Shown: one piece after another, positions 34,766-46,835 of the stretch
Numbering within the stretch: the stretch's first letter is position 1
Layout of the letters: each line of letters begins with the position of its first letter
Source: Euptelea pleiosperma
Taxonomy: Eukaryota > Streptophyta > Magnoliopsida > Ranunculales > Eupteleaceae
NCBI GenBank assembly: GCA_035048495.1
Contig: CM068552.1
Coordinates: 29,328,154 to 29,392,153 of the forward strand
Length of the DNA: 64,000 bases
Direction: 5' to 3'
Made by a program: the position numbers and the translations under genes
The notes under the pieces: model-generated
What the model was told of the DNA's origin: nothing
Seen by the model: the letters and a program-made list of their open reading frames with translations, nothing else
The model's database searches: none

Positions 34766-35813
34766 TGTCCACGGTTTTTAAGCAACGAGACTAGAGAATA
34801 ACAATACGACAGCAATATGATATCGTAAACAATAACAAATATATAGGCTCATTGTACTTGGGTGTTAACCCTATTCCAACATTACTTCAATTAAAGAGAG
34901 TACATCACGATTAATTATTTCAAATAAATATTTACCAAAGTCTGAATCCTGAATAAAAGTTAAAGCAATCATAAAGCAATGAGAAGGGAACCTCCAACTT
35001 GGATTGGTCTAGTCGTGCACTCACACTAGAACTTGCTCCGTAGGCAATAGACGATAAAGACTCCTCCAAAAGTTGCTGAACCTGATGGAAGTAGTGAATC
35101 TCACGAACCAATTGAACACAACAGTTGAGACTGATGTGTACAAGTGCCCGAATGACCCTTGCCCAAGCATGGTGTTATGACCAAAACTCTATAAGGGCTT
35201 AGCTTTCCCCTCCATTATTACCTAGGTGCTTTCGGAATATTGGTTAGGTTCCTAACATTTGTATTAGAGCCAACCCCACATCACTAGTTCAAGTTACGGG
35301 AGGGGCAACCTAAGGAAAGGGCTACCTGGGGGGCTCTCTCAAAAAGAGATAAAAAGGGGTACCAGAAAAAATGATGGGGGCTCGCTCAAAAAAAAGTAAA
35401 AAAAATAGGTACCAGAGTGGGAGCCACCTCAGAGTGGGCCACTATGGACGTCAGCCTTGGAAACATGGTGGAAAGTTATGACCCAAACTGTATAAGGGCT
35501 TAGCTTTCTTCCCCACTATCACCATGGTGCTTTTGGAGTATTGGTTTGATTCCTAACACACGACAATAGAAGAGGTGTTGAACTAGATATCCAACAGAGA
35601 AAACCTCGAAGATAACACCAAAGCCTGCAATCTTGTGCAGAATGTCCTTTTTTTGAAAAAAAAGTAAGAAGAATCTTCATGGAGGACGTAAATAGCTAAA
35701 GACTTAGGGTTTGAGATGTTTGCTTGGGCTCGTATTGTGGGCCCACATAATAATTGTTCTGGGCTGGACTTGAATGGGTGGCCCACAATGGTAGTTGGAT
35801 TTGGGCTACGTTA
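34766..35813 (-). repeat. Gypsy LTR (TGACGT family), copy in block 2, with nested TRIM
   Basis: The minus-strand start is TAACGTAGCCC (TG mutated to TA) at 35813. It aligns with 26978-27750 except for the TRIM at 35173-35558. It is the 3' LTR of the remnant element extending to 37486. Confidence 0.65.
35173..35558 (+). mobile_element. TRIM element (miniature LTR retrotransposon), 386 bp
   Basis: Two 85-bp direct terminal repeats, 35173-35257 (TGTTATGACC...CCTAACA) and 35474-35558, flank about 216 bp of non-coding DNA. Right after the first repeat is TTTGTATTAGAGCC, a diverged initiator Met-tRNA primer-binding site. Flanks CATGG and CACGA are a plausible decayed 5-bp target duplication. The paralogous LTR in block 1 (near 27502-27512) lacks the insertion, which confirms the extent. 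It has no coding capacity, as expected for TRIMs. Confidence 0.82.
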
Positions 35814-37267
35814 ACTCTCCCTTGGTTGAAAAGAAATTACCTCCGTGCAAGTTGCTTTGTAAATTTGGAGTACGCTTCTCCGAACTTGCTTCACTCCTCT
35901 TTGTCAACCCAAGTGTTATCGGTGGTTGGTCTTCCTCTCCAATTTACCAGAAATTTGTCGTACGACCCACCCCGAGTCTCCAAAGTCTTCACAACGACCA
36001 CCTGTTGGTCCTTCGAACTTACAGGTATATGTGCTTCTATTTCTTTCTCAACTTCTTCACCCAAGTCTCTTCCCCCATTATATTGAATTAGTACAAGTCT
36101 GATACCTTGAAAATTGGGGAAATATTCAATCCCTCTAGAAGCTCAATCTCGTAATTAAGAATTGTCCCCAAACTTTCAGAGGATTCAACACAGCCCAAAT
36201 TTCTTCGGCTTCAATTTGCGATAGGTCTTCGTGGGAAATCGCTCTTAACGAAGGTAAACCATTACTAGATGCCCCACCTTAAACTTCTTGTACCGTTTAT
36301 GCTTTAAGTTGGTGGTCTCCAATCGATGTCGTTCTTCTTCATGGATTTCTCTCATCATTTGAGCATAAGTGTCGGCATCTTGACTAATTTTGCTTTGGCT
36401 TGGTATGGGCATTAGATCAACTGCTAATCGTGGAACTCGCCCATAGACAATTGTGAAAGGTGATTTTCCTATGGCCTGATGGACGTACTCTGGTATTGTA
36501 AGCAAACTCGGCATGTTATAAAATCAAATCCCACTACTTTGGCTGGATATTGGCCACTAGCTAAGCATCGTAGCAAGTTTCCAATGGTAAGCACTATTGT
36601 ATTGTAGCTTAGTTTCATCAATCCGCCAAAGAGTAATCCAAAAATGGCTAAGGAATTTCGTGTCTCAGTCTGAAGTGATGGATTTTGGAACTCCATGTAG
36701 ACGTAATCATATTTTTTTACAGTCCTCGACAAACCCAAGACAAATTCCATGGACATGTCAGTCCATGGTCCCCCTGGAATCGGCAATGGCATGTAAAGGC
36801 CTCTGTTCTGCCCATGGCCCTTCGAAACTTGGCACGTTCGACATCTTTCTACAAAATGGGTCAAATCTCGTTTCAACTTTGGCCAATAATAGCGACTAAA
36901 AAGAGCAGCATGGGTTTTTCCTTGCTGAAGTGACCAATCAATCCACTTACGTCTAGCTCAATTGGCAGCTTCTCTCAGTAAGAGCTTTCCGAAATACAGT
37001 CTTCCCTCTTTAAAAACATACTCGTCTTCAACCATGAATCCATTATCTCCCTTTCTGTTATTCTCAAAGCAAGCCATATATATCGGTCCAAAGCATGGGT
37101 TCTCAATGTATAACTCATATCGAATCCTGTTAATGTCGGCATCATGGTGAGTAGCAGGTTCAATTACTGAGGGCATCTGCCACTTTGTTATGCATGCCCG
37201 ATTTGTGTTTCGGCACAAAAGTAAACTCTTGAAGGTATGCTGCCCACTTGGTATGTCGATTACTCTG
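35814..37267 (-). pseudogene. Decayed Ty3/gypsy pol remnant (RNase H end and integrase)
   Basis: Reading from right to left on the minus strand: the end of RNase H (FVPKHKSGMHNKVADALSN at about 37216-37160), then an integrase with its zinc-binding region (LTHFVERCRTCQVSKG), a core start PGGPWTDMSMEFVLGLSRT, a degenerate core, and a C-terminal RVPRLAVDLMPIPSQ...VGHLVMVYLR segment. Multiple frameshifts and stops. Gag, protease and most of reverse transcriptase are absent: RNase H joins directly to the truncated 5' LTR at 37268. Confidence 0.88.
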
Positions 37268-37486
37268 CCCGCAGCGGAAGAGTTGTTGAACTAGACATCC
37301 AACTGAGAAAACCTTGAAGATAACACCAAGGCCTGCTGTCTTGTGCAATATATTACTTATTTTTTCAAGTAAAAAGAAGCTTCATGGACTTAGGGCTTGA
37401 GACTTGGTTGCTTGGGCTCGTGTTGGGGGGGCCCACATAATAATTGTTCTGGGCTTGACTGTGGTAGTTGGATCTGGGTTACGTCA
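37268..37486 (-). repeat. Truncated 5' LTR of the same gypsy element
   Basis: Minus-strand start TGACGTAACCC at 37486. Only about 220 bp remain before an abrupt junction with RNase H sequence, so one deletion removed the rest of the LTR, the leader, gag and most of pol. Confidence 0.65.
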
Positions 37487-37517
37487 CATTAAGCGCTCTA
37501 CGATATGGCAAAAAACT

Positions 37518-37686
37518 GAGAATTTTTTAAGTAGCGGGATTTTAGAAGCAGCGATCATGCGACCAATCATCTCACGCCACATAATGGGTTTAGGCTTTGG
37601 TTTTAGAAAAAAAAAAAATTAAAAAGTAACCATGGGTAGATGTGGCACGCAATCATTGAGCGCATGATCGCCGCTTCTAAAATCTC
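37518..37686. mobile_element. MITE, GAGAAAATTTTTGAAGCGG family, copy 3
   Basis: Left end GAGAATTTTTTAAGTAGCGG, right end ATCGCCGCTTCTAAAATCTC, interior 'cataatgggtttaggctttg'. It abuts the 3' truncated end of the L1 element. Confidence 0.65.
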
Positions 37687-37689
37687 ACC

Positions 37690-40600
37690 ACCACTTCAAA
37701 AACTGCATGCCTCTTTTCAACCACTTAATAGGTCCACTACCCAACCAGTTCTTAGCCCAAAAATCAATATTTCCTTCACCCAAAATCCAAGCCGAGTTAT
37801 TGTGAACAATATGGAAATTCTTACAAATTTCCGACCACATGCGAGATCCACCATGGTAATTATTTTTCGGCTGACCATTGCAGAAGTATTTAATTCTCAT
37901 AAAATTTGCCCAAGCCGATTCTCTATTAAGAACACCCAACGCCTTTTTAAGCATGAAAGAGAGTCTTATATCTCTTAGACTTCTGAGACCAAGACCCTCC
38001 TTCTTTAGGATAACATATAGGGAATTTTTGACATACCCCCCCATGTTATCTTTGAAATTTGACATACCCCCCCACACTTTAAAAAAGCTGACATACCCCC
38101 CTATGACTTGGTCCAAGGTTAGTTGACCAATAATGTTGACCTGAGTTGACCATAATATTTTACATTGAAAGACAGAAATATCCTTGTCTTCAACCATGGA
38201 ACAAGGGTTTGGATTAAAACAAAACCCCCAAATCAAAATGGATGTGGTGGATGGCAAGCCAAGAGATACCAATGGGTTAGTTGTCCATCACCGGAGACCA
38301 ACCCACCGGAGTCTCATGCCGGTCATCCACCACTCCGACGAAAATTAAAAAACCCATTGGTATCCGGAGTTTTACTTTTTTTTTTTTTTTTCTCTGAAAG
38401 ACCAACTTAAAAAAAAACCTTGTAAGGCCGAAGTAGCATTGTAATACAAATATTAAGCTCTGAATCTTTTCTTGGTATCTCAACTAGCATTGGGGGATTC
38501 CCATTCCATATATTGATTAGATATTTTTGAACAATAATAATTATGATATCATCCATTTTCAAGCTAAAATTGGATGGGAAATATAAGCTCGAGTCTATAG
38601 TCGGATAACCCAATGTATTTTTTTTAATTTTTGTTGGAGTGGTGGATGACCGGCATGAGACTCCGGTCATTTGATTTGGCTTGCTATACACCATGTAGAG
38701 CCATTTGATTTGGGGGTTTGGTTTTGGTCCAAACCCTTGCTCCAAGGTTGAAGACAAGGGTATTTTTGTATTTTAATGTAAAATATGCTGGTCAACTCGG
38801 GTCAACATTAGTCAACTGAACTTGGACCAAGTTATAGGGGGGTATGTCAGCTTTTTCAAAGTGTGGGGGGGTATGTCAAATTTCAAAGATAACATGGGGG
38901 GGTATGTCAAAAATTTCCGAACATATATTATTCCAAAAACAGCACTTATTTTTTTCTTTTTGCCTTCAAATTCTCCCCAAAAGAAATTAGAGAAAATAGC
39001 ATGTAACCTCTTCATAACTTGAACTGGCACTACTAACAAGGAAATGATGTAAATTGGGATCAATGAAAGAACATGCCTAAGAAAAACAAGCTTACCTCCT
39101 TGAGATAATAACTTTCTTTTCCATCCAGAAATTTTTTCTGCACCTTAATAATGATGTCTTCAAAAATTCCCACAGTAGTTTTCTTGTACGTGATAGGTGC
39201 TCCGAGATATTTCATCGGAAAAGATTTGTTTTGGAAGCCACTGGTATGATGGATAATATTTTTCCACTATTCCGGAATCTTGTGGTGTAGGTAGAAGCCA
39301 CTTTTATAGTTATCAACCAGTTCACCCGAACATTTTTCGTACTCCTTTAAGAATTCCATAAGGCCATGCATAGATTTTTTACTTCCATTGAGAAATACTA
39401 TGAAATCATTTGCATACAACAAATGAGTAACCGGAGTACAACCACGTGGAACTTTATAGTAAGCAATTTTACCTGCATAGAAGGAAGTTGACAAACCTGA
39501 TCTACTTAAGAGTTCCTTAGCTAAAATAAAGAGAAGGGGGCCTCAGCTAAAATAAAGAGAAGGGGAGAAAGAGGGTCACCTTATCTGAGGCCACAAGAAG
39601 ATTTGAAAAATCTTTTATAGACACCTTTGAGGACAACTGAGAACTAGGATTTTTCAACACATTGGGAGATAAGAGCAATCCATCTATGAAATCCAAACTT
39701 CTGCAGCACAGATTTGAGAAAGCCCCAATCCAATCTGTCATATGCCTTAGCCATATCAATTTTCACCATAACATTAGCACCTCTGACCTTTCTACTCAGA
39801 TCATAAACAAGTTCTTGGGCCAGCCCAATATTCTCAGTAATATCCAACCCTTTAACAAAATCACCTTGTTCCTTAGAGATCATCTTGGGAAGAATTTTGT
39901 TAAGTCTATTAGCAATAATTTTCCTGAAGATTTTATAAACCACAGAGCAAAGACTAATGGGTCTATAATCCTTGAAACCTTGAGGATGATCTACTTTAGG
40001 AATCAAAGTAATGAAAGTAGAGCAATAAAATATAGGCAGGTCTGCACCATTAAAAAATTCAACCGCTGCCAAGTGAAGGTCCTTGTTAACAATATCCCAG
40101 CACTGAGTGAAAAATGCAGAAGACATACCATCAGGACCTGGAGCACTATCAATAGGAATACTGAATAAAGCATCTTTTACTTCTTGCACTGTAGGAGAAT
40201 CCGTAAGCATGATATTATCCTCTTCTGTAATCAAATGGGCAATATGACTTACAAGAGTGTCACTCGGAATAACGGGTTCATCTTTCAACATATCTGCAAA
40301 ATAAGAAATTGTTGCTTCATGGATAGTGCCAACATCATCTATAACCATGCCATTAGGAATTATGAAATTAGACAAGGAGTTTTATTTTCTCTACACTAAA
40401 ACAAACATATGGAAAAATTTAGTATTAGAGTCTCCTTCCTTAATCCATTTCGCCCTGGACTTTTGTTTCCAAAAAATTTATTCCTGCTTTAATAGCTTCT
40501 TATGAGATGCTTTGACAACATTCAAATTAGCTGAAGTCGACTCCTCCCAATTGTTCTGAAGTTGAACCTCTAGCTCTTTAATCCTGTCCTCAGCCTGGTG

Positions 40601-41505
40601 GATATTTTTTTAAAAATTTCCAAACACCACTTTATTCCATCGCTTTAGGAAATCTTTAATTCTCTTGATCTTGAATGCCAAAGATTCTAATCCAATTCCA
40701 AAATTACCTTGCTGCCAATTTTGTCTAATGACATTAATAAAATCAGTATAGTCACACCACATTCTTTGAAATTTGAAAGGTTAATTTAGGACCTTTATAA
40801 CCCAAATCGCCAAACTCGAGTAATAAAGGAGCATGGTCAAAACATTGTCTGGCCAAGTGTTTAACAATCATGGTAGAATATTTCTGCATAAAAATATTGT
40901 TAGTGAACACTCTATCCAGCCAAGCCCAAATCCTCCCATTACCAGCTTGTTCGTTGCACCAAGTGAATTTCGAGCCTTGAAAATTGGCTTCAATTAACCC
41001 ACAGTAGTTAATCATATTTTCAAATTCACATACAGCCATCACATTAACAGGACGACCCTCGAGCTTCTCTGAGACGATCTAACCACATTAAAATCTCCAC
41101 CAATGCACCAAGCACCAGGTATATTGAGAGACAAGTTATTCAATTCATTCCACAGGTCTCTTCTATCGTCCACAAAACATTTGGCATAGACAAAAGAAAA
41201 AGTATAAAGAGTTGAACCACCAGCAGAGATCTCACAAGTAACACATTGAGAGGAGCTTTGAATATAATTCATCGAAAATAAATCTCCCCAGAAAATACAT
41301 AGCTTACCACCTTTGTCATCATTATGATAATAGTTAGGAAGGCCAATGTTCTTGGATATTCGATCTCAAAAGTTTAGATGAATTGCTAAAAGGTTCAAGA
41401 ATAGCCAAGACACCAATCTTATAAGAACTAATAATACTTAAGATGCCTGAGGGTATCTCTACTACTGATTCCCCTTGCATTCCAAATAATAATGTTTTTA
41501 GACAT
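37690..41505 (-). pseudogene. L1 ORF2 (endonuclease-reverse transcriptase), decayed
   Basis: The start ATG is at 41505-41503, overlapping the ORF1 stop (ATGTCTAA). AP-endonuclease pieces follow (GGDFNVV near 41110; WAWLDRVF near 40910; HAPLLLEF near 40825). Then the non-LTR reverse transcriptase: SAPGPDGMSSAFF near 40140, LIPKVDHPQGFKDYRPISLC near 40000, and VKIDMAKAYDRLDWGFL near 39740. The catalytic box reads YAND instead of YADD near 39418. The thumb region (IPIYIISLL) is near 39050 and continues on the far side of the foldback element as RSLRDIRLSFMLKKALGVLN down to 37690. Many stops and frameshifts, no RNase H, truncated 3' end: inactive. ORF2 would nick DNA and copy LINE RNA at the target. 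Confidence 0.9.
38020..38919. mobile_element. Foldback (MULE-like) element, 900 bp, long inverted repeats
   Basis: Terminal sequences GGGAATTTTTGACATACC and its inverted counterpart enclose triplicated 'tgacatacccccc' motifs. The inverted similarity extends for about 300 bp on each side ('ggtggatgaccggcatgagactcc' arms). The flanking direct repeat is AACATATA (38012-38019, 38920-38927), possibly 9 bp with one mismatch as for Mutator-like elements. The L1 frame continues across the site, confirming an insertion into ORF2. Confidence 0.85.
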
Positions 41506-41757
41506 TATACTTTGGATTTGGTTTAACTAAAGGACCTCTGGTAGCCATCCTTGGAGGGAGCTGGGAATAATCTTTCTTCTTCTTGTATGTTGGACAACTT
41601 TCCTCAAGAACCCCATTTTTAGTTTGATAATTAAGAGAAGATAAAAGGTCATTGTTACCTGAATTTTTATTTGCTCCAAGATCTGTGTGATAACCTTTAT
41701 TGACGTCCATATCTTCTTGAGTTTCCTCTTCACCTTCAGACATAACATCTCTTTGTG
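41498..41757 (-). pseudogene. L1 ORF1, 3' part
   Basis: This continues the ORF1 frame from the other side of the CACTA element: acidic, low-complexity residues (DVMSEGEEETQEDMDVNK) followed by a basic tail and the stop TAA at 41500-41498. The stop lies within ATGTCTAA, which also contains the ORF2 start. The frame agrees exactly with the 5' part once one copy of the AGT target duplicate is discounted. Confidence 0.85.
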
Positions 41758-41769
41758 AGTCACTATAAG

Positions 41770-42380
41770 AAATTTGCCTTTTAGCTGCGACTTTTGTCGT
41801 GGCTACATGCCTAAAAGTCGCCACTAAATCTTTTAGTGGCGACATTTTCACCGCCACTACGCCGCCGCAGAAAGTACTATGGCTAAATGTTTTACTGGCA
41901 ACTTTATGATATCGCCACTAAAAGACAACCTTTTAGATGCGCTATTGTTATCGTCACTAAAATAAAACATTTAGCCACGAGCTATATTGTCGCTAATTAA
42001 ATCAAATTATTGTCACTAAAGGTACAAATCGCCACTAAAGTATAAACTGAATGTAGTTTTTAGTGGCGATATCGACTCGTTGCAAAAATAAAAATATTTA
42101 GCTGCAACTACATATTACCACTAAAGGGGTTCAGTATCGTTGTTTTAGTGGTGACTTATAGTCGCGGTTAATACTTTTTATGTTTAGCTGCAACTATGTA
42201 TCGCCACCATAGTGGTAGGTATCGTAGTTTTAGTAACAACTAATAGTTGCGGTTATAAAAATAACTTTATGTTTAGCTACAACTATATATCGGCACAAAA
42301 GTGTTCGGTGTCGTAGTTTTAGTGGCGACTTCTAGTCGCGGTTAAAACACCTTTATGTTTAGCTGTAACTAAATATCGCT
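41770..42380. repeat. CACTA subterminal repeat array, left
   Basis: Many copies of TTTAGTGGCGA, TCGCCACTAAA and 'tttagctgcaact' in both orientations over about 600 bp, probable binding sites for the element's DNA-binding protein. Confidence 0.85.
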
Positions 42381-43440
42381 AAAAATTAGAAAATTTTCAT
42401 TATATATAAAATACCAATGTGAAAATTCAATCACCACCGACCATTGAAACATAATTTCAAAGTTAATTTGCTTAAGTTAAATATTCAATCATAAATACAG
42501 CCAAACTATATGTACGTCGTCATAACAAAACATACAACTAAATTATATGTACATCGTCATAACAAAAAATACAACTAAACTATATGTACACCATCACAAC
42601 AAAAAATACAACTAAAATGATCACGATCATTGGATTTTGAGAAGCTCTGCGTCATATGTCTCTGCTTGTCTATAAATAAAAAACTAAAATATGATTAGAT
42701 ATTATCCAAAGATACAACATATGGGATATATATGATAAATTAGAAATAATTAACAGTTCTAAGTTTAAAAAGTGAGCTCTAAACTTTGGAGTCGGCTAGC
42801 CATTCATTTCATTCCACAAATAAGCATAGGTTACATACTAGGTAGTTCTACACCACTCATTCTCGGGAGAATTTAAAACACTTTGATTTTTCATAGCAGC
42901 CAAAACATAAAATAGATAAATCCTGTGGCAATCTGAGATCTATTTGACCCCATATTGAAAAGCATTACTAATAGATTTCTCTATCTTTAATCACCAAGTA
43001 CCTTAGGAGTTGGGATACAAGTTTTTATTGGGACATAAATTTGAAATTGACGATGTCTACAAAAAATTCGGCAAAGTCTCCTCTGTTTTATTGACATTTA
43101 CAAAATTATCACCTAATAGACACAATTTATATTTACAAATTAAAGATCCATACAATCCCTAATGTCAACTAACCATTCATATTGCTAGTCTTAACACTTT
43201 GACTAGTTGAAATAATGAGGTGTTTGTGTTGATAATCCATAAGAAAAAAAATAGATAAAACATAAATGTAATAAGGTGTTTGTGTTGATTTTAAGACAAT
43301 CAGTAAATAATTTGTGTCAATAATCCATAAGAAAAAATAATAGATAAAGTATAAATGTAATAAAGTGTTGGTGTAGGTTTTGAGCCAATCAAACAAATAA
43401 TGCTTTAAATTTCATAGTTAACTTTATAATTAAAGGGATC
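42381..43440. other. AT-rich CACTA interior without coding sequence
   Basis: Contains a threefold repeat around 42500-42610 ('aactatatgtac.tcgtcataacaaaaaatacaac') and a twofold repeat at about 43190-43400 ('aataaggtgtttgtgttgat'). No gene seen. Confidence 0.5.
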
Positions 43441-43442
43441 TT

Positions 43443-45083
43443 ACCCTGTCAGAATGAGTAGTAGTAGGAATTTGCCCCGACTCTTTGAACTGTTGGAGGA
43501 GGGTGGCGAGCTTGGACTGGAATGCGGCCTGCACCTGATCAAGCACCTGTGTCTGCTGCGAGGCTACCTAGGACTCTAGGGACTCCGAGTGTGTTCTAAA
43601 CTCCACATTCTCTTTCTCCAACGACTCCAACCGCCTCCTATACACTTCAGCCTATCTTCTAAACTCCTCATTCTCCCTCACTAGCTGCGCACGAATCCGC
43701 TGCCCAGCTGTTGATGTGGTGGGCTTCAGTCCAGCCCCACAACCACGTATATATCCTGACCGCTCTGGTCCAAGCACTGCGATAAACCTCTGATCCTCGG
43801 TCATGGGGGCATCACCCTCCTCCAATGGCTGAGACTCTAGCTTCTTAAGCTCCTCCTATATTCGGAAATAAATAACAGTATCAATCAATTTAGTAATACA
43901 TAAGAAAATTGATAGGGAAACAGAGAAGGCCACAAAAACTTATGTAGACTTCCTTTGATTTCGAATCAACCCAAGTGTTTTTCTTCTTGCTAAATCGAGT
44001 AGTGAACCACATGTTAGTCCGAGAGGGCTCATTCCCCGTCTTAGGATCACGCTGTCATTACACAAGTTATTATATTTAATTGTTTATTTGATAATATAAG
44101 TACCCTAAACATTTTAAATGAAGCTTACACTATCATAGCTGATCCGAGAAAAGGCCTTCGTCCCAGCAATGTGTCTAATATTTTGTTTTTTTCGATTCTC
44201 CTTGTTTCTGGTGCTCATCTTCTGCATTCAAGAACCACGATGTTATAAGCAATACATGTATGAATGATAGATTGAAACTACGAGTAGTGTAACTTAATTA
44301 GCATTCACACCTTATAGTCTTCAGATCCAAAATAATTGACAAAAGCAACCCAATCATCATTGCTCACACCTTATGGGGGATTATGCAATCTCATAGCATC
44401 AGTGTCATGCATGCAATAATGATCTTTATGCAGCCTGTGCCGATAGTCCCTATATTGATGATTCAGTTGTAGATATATAGCTCATTGGATATGAGGGTCA
44501 TCTTGGAGAGTAAACTTTTGCTGCACAATATTATATGAGAAAGTAAGCGTACAAATGCAAGTTAGTAGCGCCAAATGTAACTAGCTAGAATTGTTTGAGT
44601 TGACACACAAGTTTGAGTTGACACACCTTCGTAGCATGCCACATCTTCTTCTTGATGTCGTCTGGAATAGCTTTCCACTTGGTATATTGGAGTGGGGCCA
44701 TCTGTCTGACAATAATGCCCAATTCAGTGATTAATGCTTGGGCATTGTTGCCAACAGCTCGCATCAGATGTGGTGGAATGTCAACGGCTAGCTTTTCCCC
44801 CTCGCACCTCTTCTTCATGAGTGTAATGCCCGTAGTTTTACCCCTTCCTCTTTTTCCAGACGTGCATGACCCTGTTCAGTCAAAATACAATAACATTTAT
44901 TCCATAAACCATAAAAATACATGCATAATTTAAAATGGTACTTAGCATACTGGTACTGCTGATGGCAATCTGATCTGGAGTAGATGCCTCAACTTGTATT
45001 GGGTTTGAGGGTCCTGCCTCTAATGTAGGTTGGATCTGTGAGGGTTGCCTCGCTCGACCGCCACCTCGCCTTGTATTGACCAT
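43443..45083 (-). pseudogene. CACTA Transposase_24 (Ptta/En/Spm) gene, decayed, multi-exon
   Basis: The minus-strand start MVNTRRGGGRARQPSQIQPT is at 45083. Exons separated by short introns follow: 44818-44630 (IPPHLMRAVGNNAQALITEL, WKAIPDDIKKKMWHATK), about 44512-44310 (DDWVAFVNYFGSEDYK), about 44225-44130 (NKENRKKQNIRHIAGTKAF), about 44050-43945 (RDPKTGNEPSRTNMWFTTRF), and a last coiled, Glu/Gln-rich exon about 43860-43443 (VASQQTQVLDQVQAAFQSKL). This matches the Transposase_24 protein found beside TNP2 in CACTA elements, comparable to the DNA-binding TNPA role. In-frame stops occur in the middle and last exons. Splice sites are inferred by eye. Confidence 0.8.
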
Positions 45084-45270
45084 GTCTATAGTCTATCATG
45101 CAACACTTCGCATTCTATTATTGTTTGCATTAAATATAAACTTTCATTCATACAAAACGATAACAATATATGTTATAAGCACACATATACACATCAAGCA
45201 TATATATAGATACGTAAAATGAAATATGAGCTTTCATTCAAGCAAAATGATAAGGAACATGTCATACAAA

Positions 45271-46829
45271 TTACATCAAGCTATTAGTCTCACTGTGATC
45301 ATCAGTGTTCATTTCATCTTCTTTAGTATCATAATCAACGAAGGTACAATCATCCTCACTTTCATCACTAATGAATGTGTCAACATCCCCATCTTCCCCT
45401 TCATCTGGCATTACGAGATTTGCATCAATAGGTATTGGAGGAATATCATCCATTTGCCATGCCACAAAGTCATCATCACTAACCCCCAATGTGTCAGCTA
45501 CACCATGAGACTCGTTTTGTTGGTATGGCTCGTCATTACCATTCGACTCTTCATCTTCATCTTCATCTTCTGGTACATCGTACAAGTCTCGAGCTTGTGT
45601 CTTCACCACAACCTGCTAATAACTATCTAACTTGGGGTCTTTGACATAAAAAACTTGTTCTGCTTGAGACGCTAACACAAATGGCTCGCTAGTATTCCAT
45701 TTCTTGGTGACATTTACACTGGTGTAGTTGTGTTTATCTATTTGGATTCCTCTACCTTCATTGCCGACGTCCCACCAATCACACTTAAACAGAAAAACAT
45801 TGTTGCCCCCAAAATAATCTAATTGAATTATGTCTATCAGGACACCGTAGTAATCTTTGTTTTCTATTTCGTCATCTCCCTTTATGACCACTCCACTATT
45901 CTGAGTTTTTCGATACATCTCACGGCTTTTTGTATGAAATCGCAGACCATTAATGATGCAACCCTTATATCGTGTCACTCTTCTGTCAGGACCTCGTGCA
46001 ATATCTAGAAGTCGCTTATTGACATGTGTATTCTCTTGATTGTACAATTGTGTAACCTGTTCATATATGTAAATGAAATAAATATAGTATTATGGTGCCA
46101 ACATGTAGTGTAAAAAGATTAATGATATATGAAACTTACACGGTCTTCAAACCATTTAGGAAACTTCTCTCATGCCTCTTTACTACATCCCTTGGGCTCT
46201 CTTTCTCTATTTCTTCCTTGTGTTCACTATACAAAAATATACACTTATAATCACAATGCAATATAACAAGAGAGATAAATTGGACAATTGAAGAACACTA
46301 GGATAATTGCCATACGTGAGAAATGACAAAACTTCGTCACAATTTTTCAATATGTAAATACGAGCCTGCTCCCAAGTCATGTCATCAATATATCCATATT
46401 CTCCTTTCCCAAGTGCACGACAATTCTGTGAAAACATAGACAGCCCTCGATGCATTTGTCATTTACTTCCATCATAATTTCTTTCTACTCTGTTGAATTT
46501 AGTCTCAACCCTATTCAAGTACGTCGAGCAGAACGTTAGGCATTCTATGGCAATGTAACCTTCCGCAATTGACCCTTTTGGACAAGCTTTGTTGCTCACA
46601 TAGCACTTCAGCGTATACAAGTACCTAATGAGATACAAATTCAAGATGATAAACAAAGGAGTGATAAAATTTAATTATTCATCAAGCGCATAATTAACAT
46701 TAAGAATGAGAATATACTCTACCTTTCCATTGGATACATCCATCGATATTGCATTGGTCCACCAAGAATTGCCTCCCTCGCGAGATGAATAGGCAAGTAT
46801 TTGCAGTTAGGCTCCACTAGACCAAAAAC
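45271..46829 (-). pseudogene. CACTA TNP2-type transposase, C-terminal half (DUF4218-DUF4216), decayed
   Basis: The minus strand begins abruptly at about 46829 with LAREAILGGPMQYRWMYPME (DUF4218). It continues after an intron as YVSNKACPKGSIAEGYIAIE and LTFCSTYLNRVETKFNR, then the linker IYILKNCDEVLSFLTY, and the DUF4216 domain at 46047-45616 (DYYGVLIDIIQLDYFGGNNV, FLFKCDWWDVGNEGRG). A stop at 45616 precedes a still-open acidic tail to 45271. The N-terminal Transposase_21 region with the catalytic core is absent: the breakpoint near 46830 joins an FBD-domain fragment on the other strand. The element is therefore non-autonomous. Confidence 0.85.
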
Positions 46830-46835
46830 AGCAGG

